Positions 11,355 through 22,832 of a DNA stretch of 64,000 bases are shown here, piece by piece. Source of the DNA: Anodontia alba. Lineage: Eukaryota; Mollusca; Bivalvia; Lucinida; Lucinidae. The stretch spans positions 84,231,035 to 84,295,034 of the forward strand of contig OZ024821.1 in the NCBI GenBank assembly GCA_964016985.1, read 5' to 3'. Position numbers and translations under genes: made by a program. Under the pieces are notes generated by a model. It ran no database searches, was not told the origin of the DNA, and saw nothing but the letters and a program-made list of their open reading frames with translations. Within the stretch, counting starts at the first letter, position 1. Each line of letters begins with the position of its first letter.

Positions 11355-11557
11355 ATTATTTTTGGGGTCCAAAGCATAAACCGTGTTAGTTATACAACCA
11401 TGTTATATCCAAACAAAAATGTATAGATTATATAGAAAAATGACCATTTATGGTCATTTTTCTATATAATCTATACATTTTTGGAATCCATCTTTGAACC
11501 GTGTTGTATCCAAAACTGTGTTATAATGAACTGTGTTATAAAGAGGTTGTTGTGTAC
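11355..11557. mobile_element. CACCACAACC-family hairpin element, copy 2
   Basis: The core palindrome turns at TGACCATTTATGGTCA, with arms ATGTATAGATTATATAGAAA and CTATATAATCTATACATTTT; the right end is GTGTTATAAAGAGGTTGTTG before TGTA. Confidence 0.75.
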
Positions 11558-11840
11558 ATTTTTGTTTGGAAAAGCGGTTGTGGTGTACTTGGAAGTCAAA
11601 GAATGTACATGTATGATGATTATGAATGCATGATGAACAGTGAAGATCCTGAACAGATAGTTTTGTCTGGATTTCCCCTGTCCCCTAATGTCAAAAGGAG
11701 CTATTTGCTGCTCCTGGTCCACACTGTGAGAAATTGTACCTTATAACATCTCTGCTCAGCAAAGACTCAGATCAGCCTACAAATCCATGCAGTCTGACTA
11801 GAGTCTTCACTGAGAGCTCTGTGGATAATCTAATATCCAG

Positions 11841-11900
11841 GGCCCAGTTGTTCAAAGCTAACGATGTTGTTAGTTAACGATTCGTTAACGATAGTTTGAC
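11841..11900 (+). mobile_element. GGCCCAGTTGTTCAAAG element, truncated
   Basis: Only the left end is present (GGCCCAGTTGTTCAAAGCTA, GTTAGTTAACG), preceded by CAG as in other copies. Confidence 0.6.
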
Positions 11901-12169
11901 TTAAGCAGTAGTTTGAGTTGTCAGTGTTTGAAATAACAAGAGTCAGCTTTATGTTGTATTTATGACATGCTTCAATATAAAACTTTAAATAACAGATTAT
12001 TTTCCTTTTATTTATGCCAGTCTCCCACTGTCTTGAAGGTAGACTATGATTCTTGCTTCAATACATACCTGTTCCTGTCATGCGTTTTTTCTGTTCTCTA
12101 TGATGTCAAAATCAAAATGTCCAGCTGGCGCTTAATTGTCAATGATTGCCAATTAGCAAGTCAATTATC

Positions 12170-12562
12170 TACTGTTAGAGTGTCTGCAATCATGTTTTGA
12201 GCACAAGCAAGTGATTTAAACAATAGATATTGACTACAAAATGTTAATTCATGTGTAACCATGCATTTTATAATGAATTTAAGATAAAACCAAAGTCTGT
12301 CAGCAAGCAGAACATTCACAGATCCTCTGTCAATTTTGAGTGACTAACTAATTGATTATACATTGATGAGAAAGTTCCAGCAATTGCTCGGCATTTTGGC
12401 TTTGATTAGCCAGGCATCAGTTTCTAGTCAAATGGAAGAGTTCAAATTTTGGAATAATAACATGTATTAGGTTACATTTAGATTATGCAGGACTTCTAAA
12501 TTTAGGTGAATAAATACACTTGAGTGAATTTCAGCCATATCTGACAAGGGACAACTTTCTTG
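12170..12562. other. Intron 3 stretch without recognised content
   Basis: AT-rich sequence with no exon-like open frame bounded by good splice sites and no repeat that I can match elsewhere in the window. Confidence 0.5.
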
Positions 12563-12843
12563 CATTAAGAAAACAAGCCTATAAGCAAATATACTGAAAA
12601 TTTTACCACCAAAAAATAAAAATTTTCAGATAAAAAAATTCTATATTTTACATATTTCTGATCAAAACATAGATTGTGGTACTCATTAGAACTGCCTCGG
12701 CAAGGCGGTTGTAACGAGTACCCACAATTTATGTTTTTGAGCATAAATAAGAAAAATAATGTATACCCCTGTAAACCCTAGTTTTACTATATAAAAGTGT
12801 GGTTTAAGGGGGTCAAAAATTGTATAGGCATGTTTTTGTGATG
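12563..12843 (+). mobile_element. CATYACGAAAACA hairpin element, copy 3
   Basis: Ends CATTAAGAAAACAAGCCTAT and GTATAGGCATGTTTTTGTGA; the palindrome turns at CTGCCTCGGCAAGGCGG. More diverged than copy 2. Confidence 0.75.
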
Positions 12844-13339
12844 ATTTCCTGTTTGCTTTTCTGTATATCAGTGCCCTTCAAGTAAGGGCCAACTATGCTG
12901 ATATAGCAGCAGAAAAAGAAATCCAAGTATTTTGTATTTTTTTCTGAAAAAAAGGCATGACATTTAATGCAAATTATCTCAGAGGAGACTGTTTGCTTTA
13001 AATTTCAGATCCTATGTTGTGAAGGAAAAAAAAAAAAAGAGAAAAACTATCATCAGTTCATAGTCTGCTGATTGTGCCTAAAGAGCACTATATATACATT
13101 ACTCCAGATCAGAGTAGGTAGCCACACAATATTTTATTTCATTTCTCCAAGAAAGCATATATTGTGAGTACTCATTAAAAGTGCCTTGCTGAAGTGCTTC
13201 TAATGAATACCCATAATGTATTTATTTTGTGGAGAAATAAGATAAGTGTCAGTATTTTTCAGTTGAAAAAAAAAAAATCCTTATCTGGAGTTTTGGCTAA
13301 TGTTTCCTCATTGATACGAAAATTATCTGTTCATTGATA

Positions 13340-13648
13340 ATAACTGTAATAACTTTCTTGGCTAATTCAATAGATGACATTTTGAAATATTTTTCTTATT
13401 TTTCCCAGAATATAGGATTCAACATTTCATGCACATTGTCTCCTGTTTTTTCTTATTTTTTTCCCCCAAAAAATAGGATTCAACATTTCATGCACATTGT
13501 CTACTGTTTTTCTTACTTTTTTTCCCAAGAAATAGGATTCAACATTTTTATGTAAATAAAATGTTGAATCCTATTTTCTGGGAAAAATGAGAAAAATATT
13601 TCAAAATGTCGTCTGCTGAAAATTTTACTCAGCATGCTAAGCATTAAT
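13340..13648. mobile_element. GCATGCTGGGTAAAA-type hairpin element, copy 3, expanded
   Basis: The left arm segment (AGGATTCAACATTTCATGCA, CATTGTCT) is present three times in tandem before the single right arm (TGTTGAATCCTATTTTCTGG). It ends AGCATGCTAAGCATTA, 15 bases before the acceptor of exon 4, so the element supplies much of the 3' splice region. Confidence 0.7.
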
Positions 13649-13663
13649 TTTTATCTTTCAAAG

Positions 13664-13817
13664 AAGCACCAAAGCCAGGAGATATTTGTGTGGAAGATTA
13701 CGAGGCACTGGTCAATCTTGTTCTTGCCTCTTGTGAGCAGAAAATTGTCAGTTCTGTCCTTGAAACAGTGACGGACAGCAGATTCTCTAACCTGGATGGG
13801 AACGTCACAATGTGCAG
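13664..13817 (+). CDS. Exon 4: first half of a six-cysteine unit
   Basis: 154 bases after ATCTTTCAAAG, ending ATGTGCAG before GTAGGGTA; phase 1 to 2. It encodes APKPGDICVEDYEALVNLVL and continues to GNVTMC, giving cysteines 1-3 (DIC, ASC, TMC). The acceptor is a tandem AAGAAG (13661-13666), so splicing three bases later would remove one residue without changing frame. The donor follows TGC-AG, the same codon context as exons 15 and 17. It pairs with exon 5 to make a 109-codon unit. Confidence 0.85.
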
Positions 13818-13882
13818 GTAGGGTAAAATCTATGCTAGATCTTCAGCATGTCTACATGTTCATACCCAAAAGGTTGTGATAT

Positions 13883-14015
13883 TTATCCACAGAAACTTTG
13901 TTGTGGGTACTCATTAGAAGTGCCTCTCCTTGCATTTTGTCGTGAGTACAAACAATATAGGTTTTTGTGGAGAAATAAGAAAAATATTTACCTGTAATCC
14001 CTTCTCTTCTATAGC
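13883..14015. mobile_element. ATAGCTCCAGATAAG-class hairpin fragment
   Basis: Contains TTGTGGGTACTCATTAGAAG and GTGGAGAAATAAGAAAAATA with an incomplete right arm, 65 bases downstream of the exon 4 donor. Another partial relative lies at 13125-13290. Confidence 0.55.
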
Positions 14016-14422
14016 TATGCAGTCCAGACATTTCTAGTGTAGTCCATCACCAGGGCATACACAGTTCACCCAGATAATATTTTGAGGATTTTGATTTTGT
14101 GGGGTAAGGATACACCTCCAAGGTAAATAACTCTGACATGGAAATATTTACCTCACTTTTTTCCTTTAGGGTAGCCCCCACTATGGAAAGTTTTCAAGTA
14201 CTAGGGAGGTGATTTCCTGCTCACAGATGTCTCCCTTTGCAAAAATGTCTGCAAAATCTTTCAGATGTATCCCTGTAACTTGAGTAGACAAGATATACTT
14301 AGTAGATTTTCTACCTTCTTTTCAAGGGAGAACTTTTGTGACTTCAGTTTGCTTTCCTGCACACCAAGCTCTTTCTGAAAAGGGGTCTGCTCTAAAATGT
14401 AAAACTTTCTTTTTAAAGTACC

Positions 14423-14592
14423 ATAATTACACCTCATCCCCTAACCATACTTGATCTAAAATTTGAACAAGTACAACTTACTACCCAAGGTTGTGTCTAA
14501 AAATTGCTGGATGAGTGGCAAACAGTGTAGACCCAGTGTCTCATCTGGGTCTGCACTGTTTGCTCAGGCCTGTCTATCCAAATACATATGGT
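14423..14592 (+). mobile_element. TACCCTAAGTATTCGGACA-end element, copy 4, short palindrome
   Basis: Body as in copy 1 (ACTACCCAAGGTTGTGTCTA), but the palindrome is shortened to GTAGACCCAGTGTCTCATCT, having lost most of one arm. Confidence 0.6.
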
Positions 14593-15288
14593 ATATACAG
14601 TATACCTCTTTCCAATTGGGAGGCAAAAATTATTTTGATAGAGTTGCTCCCCCTGAAAGTGTATCCATTCCCCTTAGAAGTGACTAGTACCATTCCCTGT
14701 TGATCAGTATTTTGTGCATGTCCTCACCAGACTGGGTAGTCATACAGTCTGTGCCTGGGCATGCTCAGTTAACATATTCTCCAAAGTAGGATTTGTCATA
14801 ACACAAATTATGTTCTCTCCTAGCTTGCAGAATTTAAGTATTAGCATGCAGATAACATTTCATTTTTTCCCAGGAAATATGGTTTGACTTTTCACTGAGA
14901 CATTTCCTCTTGGAGTAAAGATGTTTTGAAAAAAATATAGGCCCTGTTTAGAAGAAAAAATAATAGAAATAACAGCTCCAGTGTCATTCTGCTCATTTAT
15001 TGTAAGGTGAAAGTGTGCACCAGTTTGCGAATGGAAAAATGTAAGCGGGGATATGAGACAATCAGGAAACACAGCCTTCCCAAGGTACTGAAAGCACATA
15101 TTTTACAATGAAAACCTGCAACAGAAGAACTGACTTGGAACTGCGAACAGAAATCTTCTGGAGAGCTTTAACTAGTATTACCCTTATGAAACCTTGACCT
15201 TAATTTGGATACTGCTACAGATTACAAATACTTCTTTGGTCTTCATAGGAGTCCTCTACCTCAGCATTGAAACATCACAGTATAAAGC

Positions 15289-15491
15289 ATAGCACCAGAT
15301 AAGACAATTTTTTTTAAACTGAAAAGTATTGATGGTTTTCTTATTTCTTGACAAAAATATATGTTGTGGGTACTCATTAGAAGCACCTCAGTGAGGTGCT
15401 TCTAATGAGTACCCACAAAATATGTTTTCGTCTAGAAATAAGAAACATATTTGGATACCCCCCCCCCCCCCACCCCCCCATCTGGAGCTAT
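15289..15491. mobile_element. ATAGCTCCAGATAAG-end hairpin element, copy 2
   Basis: Ends ATAGCACCAGATAAG and CATCTGGAGCTATG. The palindrome GTGGGTACTCATTAGAAGCA turns at CCTCAGTGAGG. A poly-C run lies at 15459-15478 near the right end. Confidence 0.75.
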
Positions 15492-15642
15492 GATAAAGAC
15501 ATACAATAACAAATACTATGATGAAACAAAGCAGAAATTTTAATGGCAATCTGATGCCTGGGCCTAGGAAAATCACAATAGAGCCAGGGATGGCTCAACC
15601 AGACATTAATTGATAATCAAGCACCAGCCTACTGCAACCAAT

Positions 15643-15854
15643 TAACCCTTATCCTGCTGATCACGACAACCCCTACCTTTGCAAACAGTGTAGATCCAGA
15701 TCAGATGGCTTCTGAAGAAGCCATCTGACCAGGATCTACACTGTTTGTCATGTAAATTGTGAATTGAAGAAATACATTATATCAAGTAATTGGATTAGTT
15801 GATAGACAGAAATGGGTGTGGCAAAATTATTTTATTCAGCAGAACAAGGGTTAA
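15643..15854. mobile_element. TTAACCCTTATCCTGCTGA-end hairpin element, good copy
   Basis: Left end AACCCTTATCCTGCTGATCA, right end TTCAGCAGAACAAGGGTTAA. The palindrome starts CAAACAGTGTAGATCCAGAT, then TGGCTTCTGAAGAAGCCA, then ATCTACACTGTTTG. Confidence 0.75.
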
Positions 15855-15859
15855 GGAAG

Positions 15860-16690
15860 AAACCCTCTCAGTTTAATGCAGACTCACTGCCATGCAGTTA
15901 AAGAGGAAAACAAAGTTCTCAGCCATAATTGGGTGAACAACCAAGCATACAGTTTGCCACAGAACATTCATATTGTAACAAGTGACAATTAAAAAACAAA
16001 ATAACAGTCAGCATTTATGTTTAAGTGTTGTTATTTTTTGTTCCAAAAATAGGTATTGCCAACAGTCCTTAAATTTATAAACCAAGTTACTTTAAACTTA
16101 AGTTTCTGATTGCCTTTCATGTAGAAGGGTTTTCAAAGAAATGTTACATTTGGAATAATGATGATAAAAGCTAGAAACTGTTTCACAATGTTTATTATAC
16201 CAGTGCCTTTGCTTAAAAAGTTTAACAGTTAAACATAAATTTTATTCTGAATGAAATATTATCCAAAAATGGATGACCTGCAGAGTGCAAGACCATAACT
16301 CCTGGATATTTATTGTTTTAGTTATATCCCTTTGTAACTGAATGTACAATGTCATATTGTGCCAAAAGGGGGAGTCATCTGGATATTTAGAAAAACAAGT
16401 TCTAGTTTCCTTCTAAAATGCTGGAATTGACCCCTTCCCTTTAAAGTTTAAGTCCTAATTTCAAATTCCTAAATTCACCCTTGAATAAGAAAAATACATA
16501 CACATGCCTTTTTTTTATCCTTTTTTATCACAGCTATGTTGATGAGAATGTTTTTGAAAACACTATATTTGGAGTTTGAAGATTCTCTAAATGAAAAGCA
16601 TAGACCTGATCAACCAGCATGAATGCTAGCCTGAGTCCAGTTGTTCAAAGCTTCATTATCTCAATGAGCTTGTCATGACAAACTCATTTA
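15860..16690. other. Intron 4 stretch without recognised content
   Basis: AT-rich, no splice-bounded open frame and no internal repeat that I could detect. Confidence 0.5.
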
Positions 16691-16724
16691 TTGTTGTAGC
16701 TTTATGTATTTCTGTATTAAGAGT

Positions 16725-17080
16725 ACTACTTAGCATCGGGACCCAGGGTGAAGTTGGCTAAAAGTGCTTTAAACCCCGCAGTGGTTTACTCTACTGACCA
16801 TTCTAAGGCGGTGGTCTTACTCTTTGTTGCTTTGTGGTTTATTCTACGAGGCGATTTGTTTTGTGTCTTACCTTATGTCATTTTGATCTTGTGTTTTTCA
16901 GTCCTTTTAGCATTGCGAATACCTCGCTTGGGGAAGAGAGAGCTAATCTTAGTGCTTTTCATACATTTGTTTGATTTGTGCTTGTTTGGATTTGTTGTTT
17001 TCCTTGTCCTCTTGGTGTCTGGGAAGGGGTGCAGTTTGTGATTATGGCACTCCCTGGACTTTTCTCTTACCCCCTTTTTA
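16725..17080 (+). repeat. Unclassified dispersed repeat with a chance 97-codon frame
   Basis: The segment GTGG..TTCTAAGGCGGT near 16790-16815 reappears at 43800-43860 (ATTCTAAGGCGGTACTTTCA), so this is repeat-like. The open frame at 16748-17041 would give a very hydrophobic peptide, but it is in the middle of an intron and has no other support. Confidence 0.4.
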
Positions 17081-17339
17081 ATGTATTTTCAAATACATTG
17101 ATAGATTTGCTGCAAAAGCTGTTCACATTTTTTCAGCAAAAAATATAAATGGATTTGTCATATTTCAAGATAGAAAGTTTAATGTCATGATGGCTAACAA
17201 CTTCATTAAGTTTTGAACAACTTGGCCCAGTAGTTTAATTCACCATATTTGTGGACATACATTTCAGCTTCCAGTGCAAAAAGTATGCAATTCTTAATAA
17301 ATTTACCACTTGTAAACAAATGAAAAACAAATAGTGTTT

Positions 17340-18390
17340 TATGCTCCCCAAAGGGAGAGCATATAGTCGCCGCTTTGTCCGTCCATCCGACTGTCCATCT
17401 GCCCATCCATCACACTTTTGCCTGGAGGATATCTCTAAAAGTATTGAAGATAATTTAATGAAACTTTATACAGTGAAAGAGGGCTATGAAGGAAATTGCA
17501 GAATGCAAGAACCATAACCTTGTCACCAGTATTTACAGAATTACTTTCCATCTTAACTTTTACAATTAAAAGCTTGTTCGGAGCATATCTCTGAAAATAT
17601 AGAAGGGAATTAAATGATACTTGATACATTGATAGTCGGCCATCAGAGTACAGAATGCAAAAAAACAATAACTATCACAAATAATTACATAGTTGTTTCC
17701 CTTCCTAATTTTTGCAATAGTAAGCTTGTCTGGAGCATATCTCTAAAAGTATTAAAGATAAATAAATGAAACTTGATACAGTGATAGAGGGTTATAAGGG
17801 GAATGGCAGAATGCAAGAACCATAACCCTGTCTTTAGTATTTATGGAGTTACTTCCCTTCTTGATTTTTGCAATAAAAAAGCTTGTCCGGAGCATATCTC
17901 TGAAAGTATACAAGGGAATTAAATGAAACTTGATACATTGATAGATAGTCATCAGTGGAAGTGCAGAGTGCAAGAACCTTAGCTCTATCACCAGTAATTA
18001 CAGAGTTATTTCCCTTCCTAATTTTTGTAACAATAAGCTTGTCCGGAGCATATCACTAAAACTGAAGATATATAAATGAAACTTGATACAGTGATAGAGG
18101 GCTATGAAGGGAAGTGCAGAATGCAAGAACCATAATCCTATCTTCAGTATTCATGTACTTATTTCCTTTCCTAATTTTTGCAATATTAAATTTGTCCAGT
18201 GCATATCTCTGAAAGTATAAAAGAGAATCAAATGAAACTTGATATATTGAGAGATGGCCATCAGATAGTGCAGAGTGCAGGAACAGTACCTCTGTTACAA
18301 GTAATTACTGAGTTACTTCCCGTCTTAATTTTTGCAATGATAAGCTTGTCTGTAGCATATCTCTTCAAGTATTTTACTCTTTCACTAACA
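17340..18390. repeat. Tandem array, about 155 bp unit
   Basis: Copies of AGCTTGTCCGGAGCATATCT recur near 17570, 17722, 17880, 18038, 18190 and 18340, each followed by TTAAATGAAACTTGATACA-like text. The left edge starts TATGCTCCCCAAAGGGAGAG, itself a small hairpin. Confidence 0.75.
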
Positions 18391-18715
18391 TAACCCTCCC
18401 ACTACTGCGAATTTTCATGGAGCATCTTTAGATTTCACCAATTCTCTTGTTAATTTCCTTTACTTCTTCAAATTTTTCTAGTCAGACAATCACCAAACTG
18501 TTTTCAAATAGAATTTTCAACGTTATACTATTGTTGAATGCCATTATGTTAATTTTGAATGATGACGTGAAAGATTAATGTTGATGACATCATAAGTGAA
18601 CAGCAACATTGTTCAGTTACTTTGAAATAGTTAATTAGTATAATAATACAGAAACAAATAATGAAAACAGTTATTTTTAATTGTAGCCACAGCACCTGTA
18701 GTTGGTGTAAAACTG

Positions 18716-18970
18716 TATTTACCATATGTATTCTGACAAACAGGTGCACCTGCTGTTGAAGTAAATACCATATTTACCATATGTATTCAGACAAACTGGC
18801 CTGAGCAGACAGTGTAGACTCTGATGAGATGCCACAGAATGTGGCATCAGTCTACACTGTTTGCCACTCATCCAGCAATTGGTAGACACAACATCTGGTA
18901 GCAAATTGTACTTGTTCAAATTTTAGAACATGTATGGTAAAGAGTTGAGGTGTCAGAATACATAGGATAC
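18716..18970 (-). mobile_element. TACCCTAAGTATTCGGACA-end element, copy 5 (inverted)
   Basis: The end sequence TTACCATATGTATTC occurs twice (18718 and 18775) before the palindrome at 18806-18862; the far end is GGTGTCAGAATACATAGGAT. Confidence 0.65.
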
Positions 18971-19084
18971 TGAATGGGGTAATGGCTCTAAATCAGACTA
19001 TAAGTTAATTTGTGTCTATGGTGATTGCTTTGACCATTAGGTTGTATGCTTGAAGGGATCATTGTATCAATCTTTATTTGACAG

Positions 19085-19257
19085 TTTCTATGCTGAGCTG
19101 GTAAATTGTGGTGTAAATGCTACAAAGACACTTAATCACACTTGCTCTTATGGACAAATTAATGCTGCGCTGTATGAACAACGAGAGATGGTAGTGGAGA
19201 AATTTTCAGACACAACAATTTCATTTCCATTTATAATAGACCTGGAAGTATGTCAGT
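19085..19257 (+). CDS. Exon 5: second half of a six-cysteine unit
   Basis: 173 bases after TCTTTATTTGACAG, ending ATGTCAGT before GTAAGTAT; phase 2 to 1. It encodes FYAELVNCGVNATKTLNHTC and continues to DLEVC, supplying cysteines 4-6 (VNC, HTC, EVC). Cysteine 3 to 4 spacing with exon 4 is eight residues and 4 to 5 is eleven, the family rule. Sequons NAT and NHT are present. The upstream AG at 19040 was rejected because it breaks the frame from exon 4. Confidence 0.85.
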
Positions 19258-19289
19258 GTAAGTATATACAACAACTTTCAGAGTAATTA

Positions 19290-20010
19290 TTTGAATACGA
19301 AGGGGTTTGAATTACAAATTGACAGATTTTTCACCATTTTTAGCTTGCATGTAGAAAAGAATAGGCAGAACTATAGCTGTCACTATGGCATCGGTGTCAG
19401 TGTTGGCATCAGTATTGGCTTCAGTGTTGGTTAAAGTTTTTGGTAAAAAATTTTAAAGGCTATATCTCTTGAATCTCTGGCTTGAAGTAGTTTATACTTG
19501 CCTTGATGTTAGATACTGGTCGGAAGTTCTGTGCTTTACCATCATGACCCACATAAGTGACCTTGAGATCAAGGTCATGGACTTAGAGAAAATTTACATT
19601 ACAGTCTTTGGATAAGTTTAATAGAGGCAAAGTCAGATTCAGGCAAGCTACTCTGTCTTACGACAGCTCTAATTTTCCATTGATGCAACTTTTATGATTC
19701 CTATCTGCCTTCCCCACACCAACCCCCTTCTGATAAGGTGTATACTCTAACAGAAAAGAATTTGCTTCTAAGTGCTTTAAGGGGAAGGTACTGACACACT
19801 TTCAAGGGAGGTAACTCTGCCAAAATTGGTTTTCTTCCCTTTTGATAAGGGTCTACTTTAAACGGAAGCAAATTCTTTCATATTAGAGTAGACTACTTAT
19901 CTAAAGGGAGACAAATCAATTTTGTCTGAATTGCCTCCCTTGGAAGTTGGTCATTTCCTTCCTCTTAAGCCATTCACTAGTAAATATACTGCTCAGTTTG
20001 GTAATCAAAA
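19290..20010. repeat. Degenerate short repeats, no gene
   Basis: Contains a GGCATC/GGTGTCAG run at 19385-19430 and a stretch (19555-19580, GTGACCTTGAGATCAAGGTC) shared with 48160-48185 and 51770-51795. No coding signal. Confidence 0.45.
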
Positions 20011-20017
20011 GTCCTGT

Positions 20018-20233
20018 TTAACCCTTTCATTGCCAAAGACAATAATAATAAGCTTTTGCAAACAGTGTAGATCCAGATGAGACAGCTCATAATGAGCTGT
20101 CTCATCCGGATCTATGATGTTTGACATTCAGTCTTTCAGCTTTACATATAACCTTCTTTCCAATTGATAGTTTGTAAAAATGTAAAAAAAAAAAAAGCAA
20201 ATGTAGACTGAAATTTGGTGCCGAAAGAGTTAA
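20018..20233. mobile_element. Hairpin element with TAACCCTTTCATTGCCAAA ends
   Basis: The palindrome CAAACAGTGTAGATCCAGAT turns at AGCTCATAATGAGCT; outer ends are AACCCTTTCATTGCC and GGTGCCGAAAGAGTT. Relatives lie at 29190-29400 and 31258-31522. Confidence 0.65.
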
Positions 20234-20239
20234 ATCAAT

Positions 20240-21300
20240 GAGACATAATTTCAAAGTTGAAAGTCTGATGTTTGAAACTTTAATGACAAGTCAACTCTGA
20301 GCAAAAATGAAATTTCATGTGCCTTTATATTTACTAGCTATCTAAAAAGAATCTGAAATGTTATTGTTAATTTGTCTAAATTATGGCAGTTTTACAAAAT
20401 GACCTTATCCAATTCCCATATTATATAAAGATTTTTTTTTATGTCCCCAAGGGGAATATTTTTTTTTAGGTCATTCATCTGTCTATTCATTTGTTGCACT
20501 TTTCTTGTCAGAAAGATATCTCAATAATTATTTGAGTATGGGTCTTGAAACTTGGTGAGCTTATTGGGGCAGAGTAGTAGATTACCTGATTAACTTTTGA
20601 AAAGTAAATCAGATTAATTTTGCCAGAGTTATACCCCTTTTCAGCTTTTGCATTTTATAGGGAGAACCATATATTTAGGTGCATAGTGTTTTACAAACAC
20701 ACATTCTAGTTTTCTAATGATTTTTTTAATTTGATAGGGTATGTCTACACATTAGAATTCATTAGATAGGTTGATTACTCTGTTAATTGGTTGTTCAGTC
20801 GGTCCTTCTTTCCAAGTTTTTATTACTCTAACTTTTTCTACAGTTTTTGCTAGATTTTCATGAAACTTCATAGAAATGATCAGCATGTATAGCAGTATGC
20901 AACATAAAAATGTTTTTGATGCTGAGTTATCTGCCCTTGGCATTTAAGCCTATCTGTCCAATTGTGAAACACTCCTGTAGTTTTATTAGATTATGAAGCT
21001 TCACAGAAATTATCTTAGTGATGAGTAGCAGTGTTTGACATTTTTTTATTGCTGAGTTATCTGCCCTTGGCACTGGATTCTTTCAGTCTGAGATTGCATA
21101 CATGCCTTATCTCACACTGTGAGATAAAAGAGATAAAATCTCACAGAATTTGGCCCATCTGGAAGGCAATTCCCATAAAACATTCAAAACTCACAGAATT
21201 TTCATACCATTTACAGTAGATTTTATGAAAAAATAAACATAAATCACTCAATGCTGTGGGTTTCACAAGCTTCTTAAATGAAAAAAAAAAATACTTACAA
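20240..21300. repeat. Degenerate tandem-repeat remnants
   Basis: Two or three weak copies of a segment with GAGTTATCTGCCCTTGGCA (near 20925 and 21055) and TTTATGTCCCCAAGGGGAAT at 20440-20459. No exon-like frame. Confidence 0.45.
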
Positions 21301-21307
21301 CAATATT

Positions 21308-21585
21308 CATTACGAAAACATGCCTATTCAAATATATAGGAAATTTCACCTCCAAAAAACTGAAAAATTTCAGATAAAAACCTTTGATATTTTCATATTT
21401 CTGCTCAAAACATAGATTGTGGGTACTCGTTAGAATCACCTTGCCGAGGCAGTTCTAACGAGTACCCACAATCTAGGTTTTGAGCAGAAATAAGAAAAAT
21501 AATGTTTACCCCTGTAAACCCCAGTTTTACTATACAAAAGTGGGGTTTGAGGGAGTCAAAATTACATAGGCGTGTTTTCGTGATG
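21308..21585 (+). mobile_element. CATYACGAAAACA hairpin element, copy 4
   Basis: Ends CATTACGAAAACATGCCTAT and ATAGGCGTGTTTTCGTGATG; arms contain GATTGTGGGTACTCGTTAGA and its complement. Confidence 0.8.
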
Positions 21586-21715
21586 GGGGAGCTCCACAGA
21601 GATATTTAAGAATATCTCGCAGAATTTTGTCAAATCTCCCTTAAAATTTTGCCTAATCTCACAGATTTTAGTCCACAGCTTATGGCATATATGAGATTGT
21701 GATGGCATGCTAACT

Positions 21716-21936
21716 ACACCACAACGTCTTTATAACACTATTGTTGGGGTCCATAGCATAAACCGTGTTAGTTAGGCAACCGTGTTATATCCAAACAAAA
21801 ATGTAGATTATATTGAAAAATGACCATTTATGGTCATTTTTCAATATAATCTATACATTTTTGGGATCCATCTTTGAACCGTGTTATATACGAAACCGTG
21901 TTATAATGATTTGTGTTATAAAGAGGTTGTGGTGTA
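21716..21936. mobile_element. CACCACAACC-family hairpin element, best copy
   Basis: Ends CACCACAACGTCTTTATAAC and GTTATAAAGAGGTTGTGGTG are flanked by TA on both sides, a Tc1/mariner-type target. The core palindrome turns at TGACCATTTATGGTCA. Confidence 0.8.
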
Positions 21937-22187
21937 CTTCTAATGTTCTTGCCAGATTTTTATGGAAGTTCATAGAAAGGATCAGCAAAATGAGTAGCAG
22001 TGTGTGACATAAAACTTTTTCTCATTGCACGGGTTACCTGCCTCAGGGACAATAGTCTTTATGTCCAAGTTTGTAAAATTTATATATTTTTATATATTTT
22101 TTATATATTCTCTTAATGATATTTACCTATTTATTATTTATTTACTGTTATTCAGAAGTTGTTATCTTTAGCTTTTAATAAGCTACT

Positions 22188-22235
22188 CTGTGTCTCTCTC
22201 TGTGTGTGTCTCTCTCTGTCTCTGTCTCTCTTGTA
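22188..22235. repeat. TCTCTCTG-type simple repeat
   Basis: Run of TGTGTCTCTCTCTGTGTGTG and CTCTCTCTGTCTCTGTCTCT between the two neighbouring hairpin elements. Confidence 0.9.
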
Positions 22236-22384
22236 ACAATGTCCCGTGCATCTATAATGATATATAATAACATCAGAAAACTGCAATTGTATCCTGAAGC
22301 TTTTTACTTTTACAAAGTGATACAGGATGTAGAGGTTGAAGTTTTGTTTCCATGTTGATGAAGGCAATGAGGCAGAAATATTCC

Positions 22385-22639
22385 CATCATGAAAACATGC
22401 CTGTTCAAATATACTAAAAAGTTTACCACCAAAAAATGAAAATTTTTAGGTAAAAAATTATGATAGTCTTCATATTTCTGCTCAAAACATAAATTGTGAG
22501 GCAATTCTAATGAGTACCCACAATGTATGTTTTTTGAGCAGAAATATGAAAGATATTGTATACCCCTGTAAACCCCAGTTTTACTGTATAAAAGTGGGGC
22601 TTAAGGGGGTCAAAATTATATTAGCATGTTTTCGTGATG
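22385..22639 (+). mobile_element. CATYACGAAAACA hairpin element, copy 5, left arm damaged
   Basis: Starts CATCATGAAAACATGCCTGT and ends GCATGTTTTCGTGATG. The left arm of the hairpin has lost the GGGTACTCGTTAGAAC segment, so the palindrome is broken. It ends 100 bases before exon 6. Confidence 0.75.
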
Positions 22640-22738
22640 CCAAGAATTGAGTGGACAATAAAGATATTATAATTAATTGTTCTTCCTGTGAAAATACTTT
22701 TAATAAAAATGATTTTTTTTTTTTTCATATCTTTATAG

Positions 22739-22832
22739 CTCCCTGTTATTCTGGAACCCCACAACAGAGGAAGTGTTTGAGACGTGAAATTCTAGACAAT
22801 TTTCACTATAGTTCCTACTTTTGCTCGTACAC
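22739..22832 (+). CDS. Exon 6: first half of a short six-cysteine unit
   Basis: 94 bases after a poly-T tract and ATCTTTATAG, ending TCGTACAC before GTAAGTCT; phase 1 to 2. It encodes PCYSGTPQQRKCLRREILDN and ends YFCSYT with the next exon, giving cysteines 1-3. The first spacing is nine residues instead of twelve. Together with exon 7 it makes a 72-codon unit, the shortest in the gene. Confidence 0.8.

Noticed and set aside
16748..17041. Hydrophobic 97-codon frame as a membrane protein
   Set aside because: It lies mid-intron, part of it recurs near 43800, and there is no splice or promoter support.
19041..19084. Earlier acceptor for exon 5 at 19040
   Set aside because: Joining exon 4 to this AG puts a stop codon in frame within five codons; the AG at 19083-19084 keeps the frame and the cysteine spacing.
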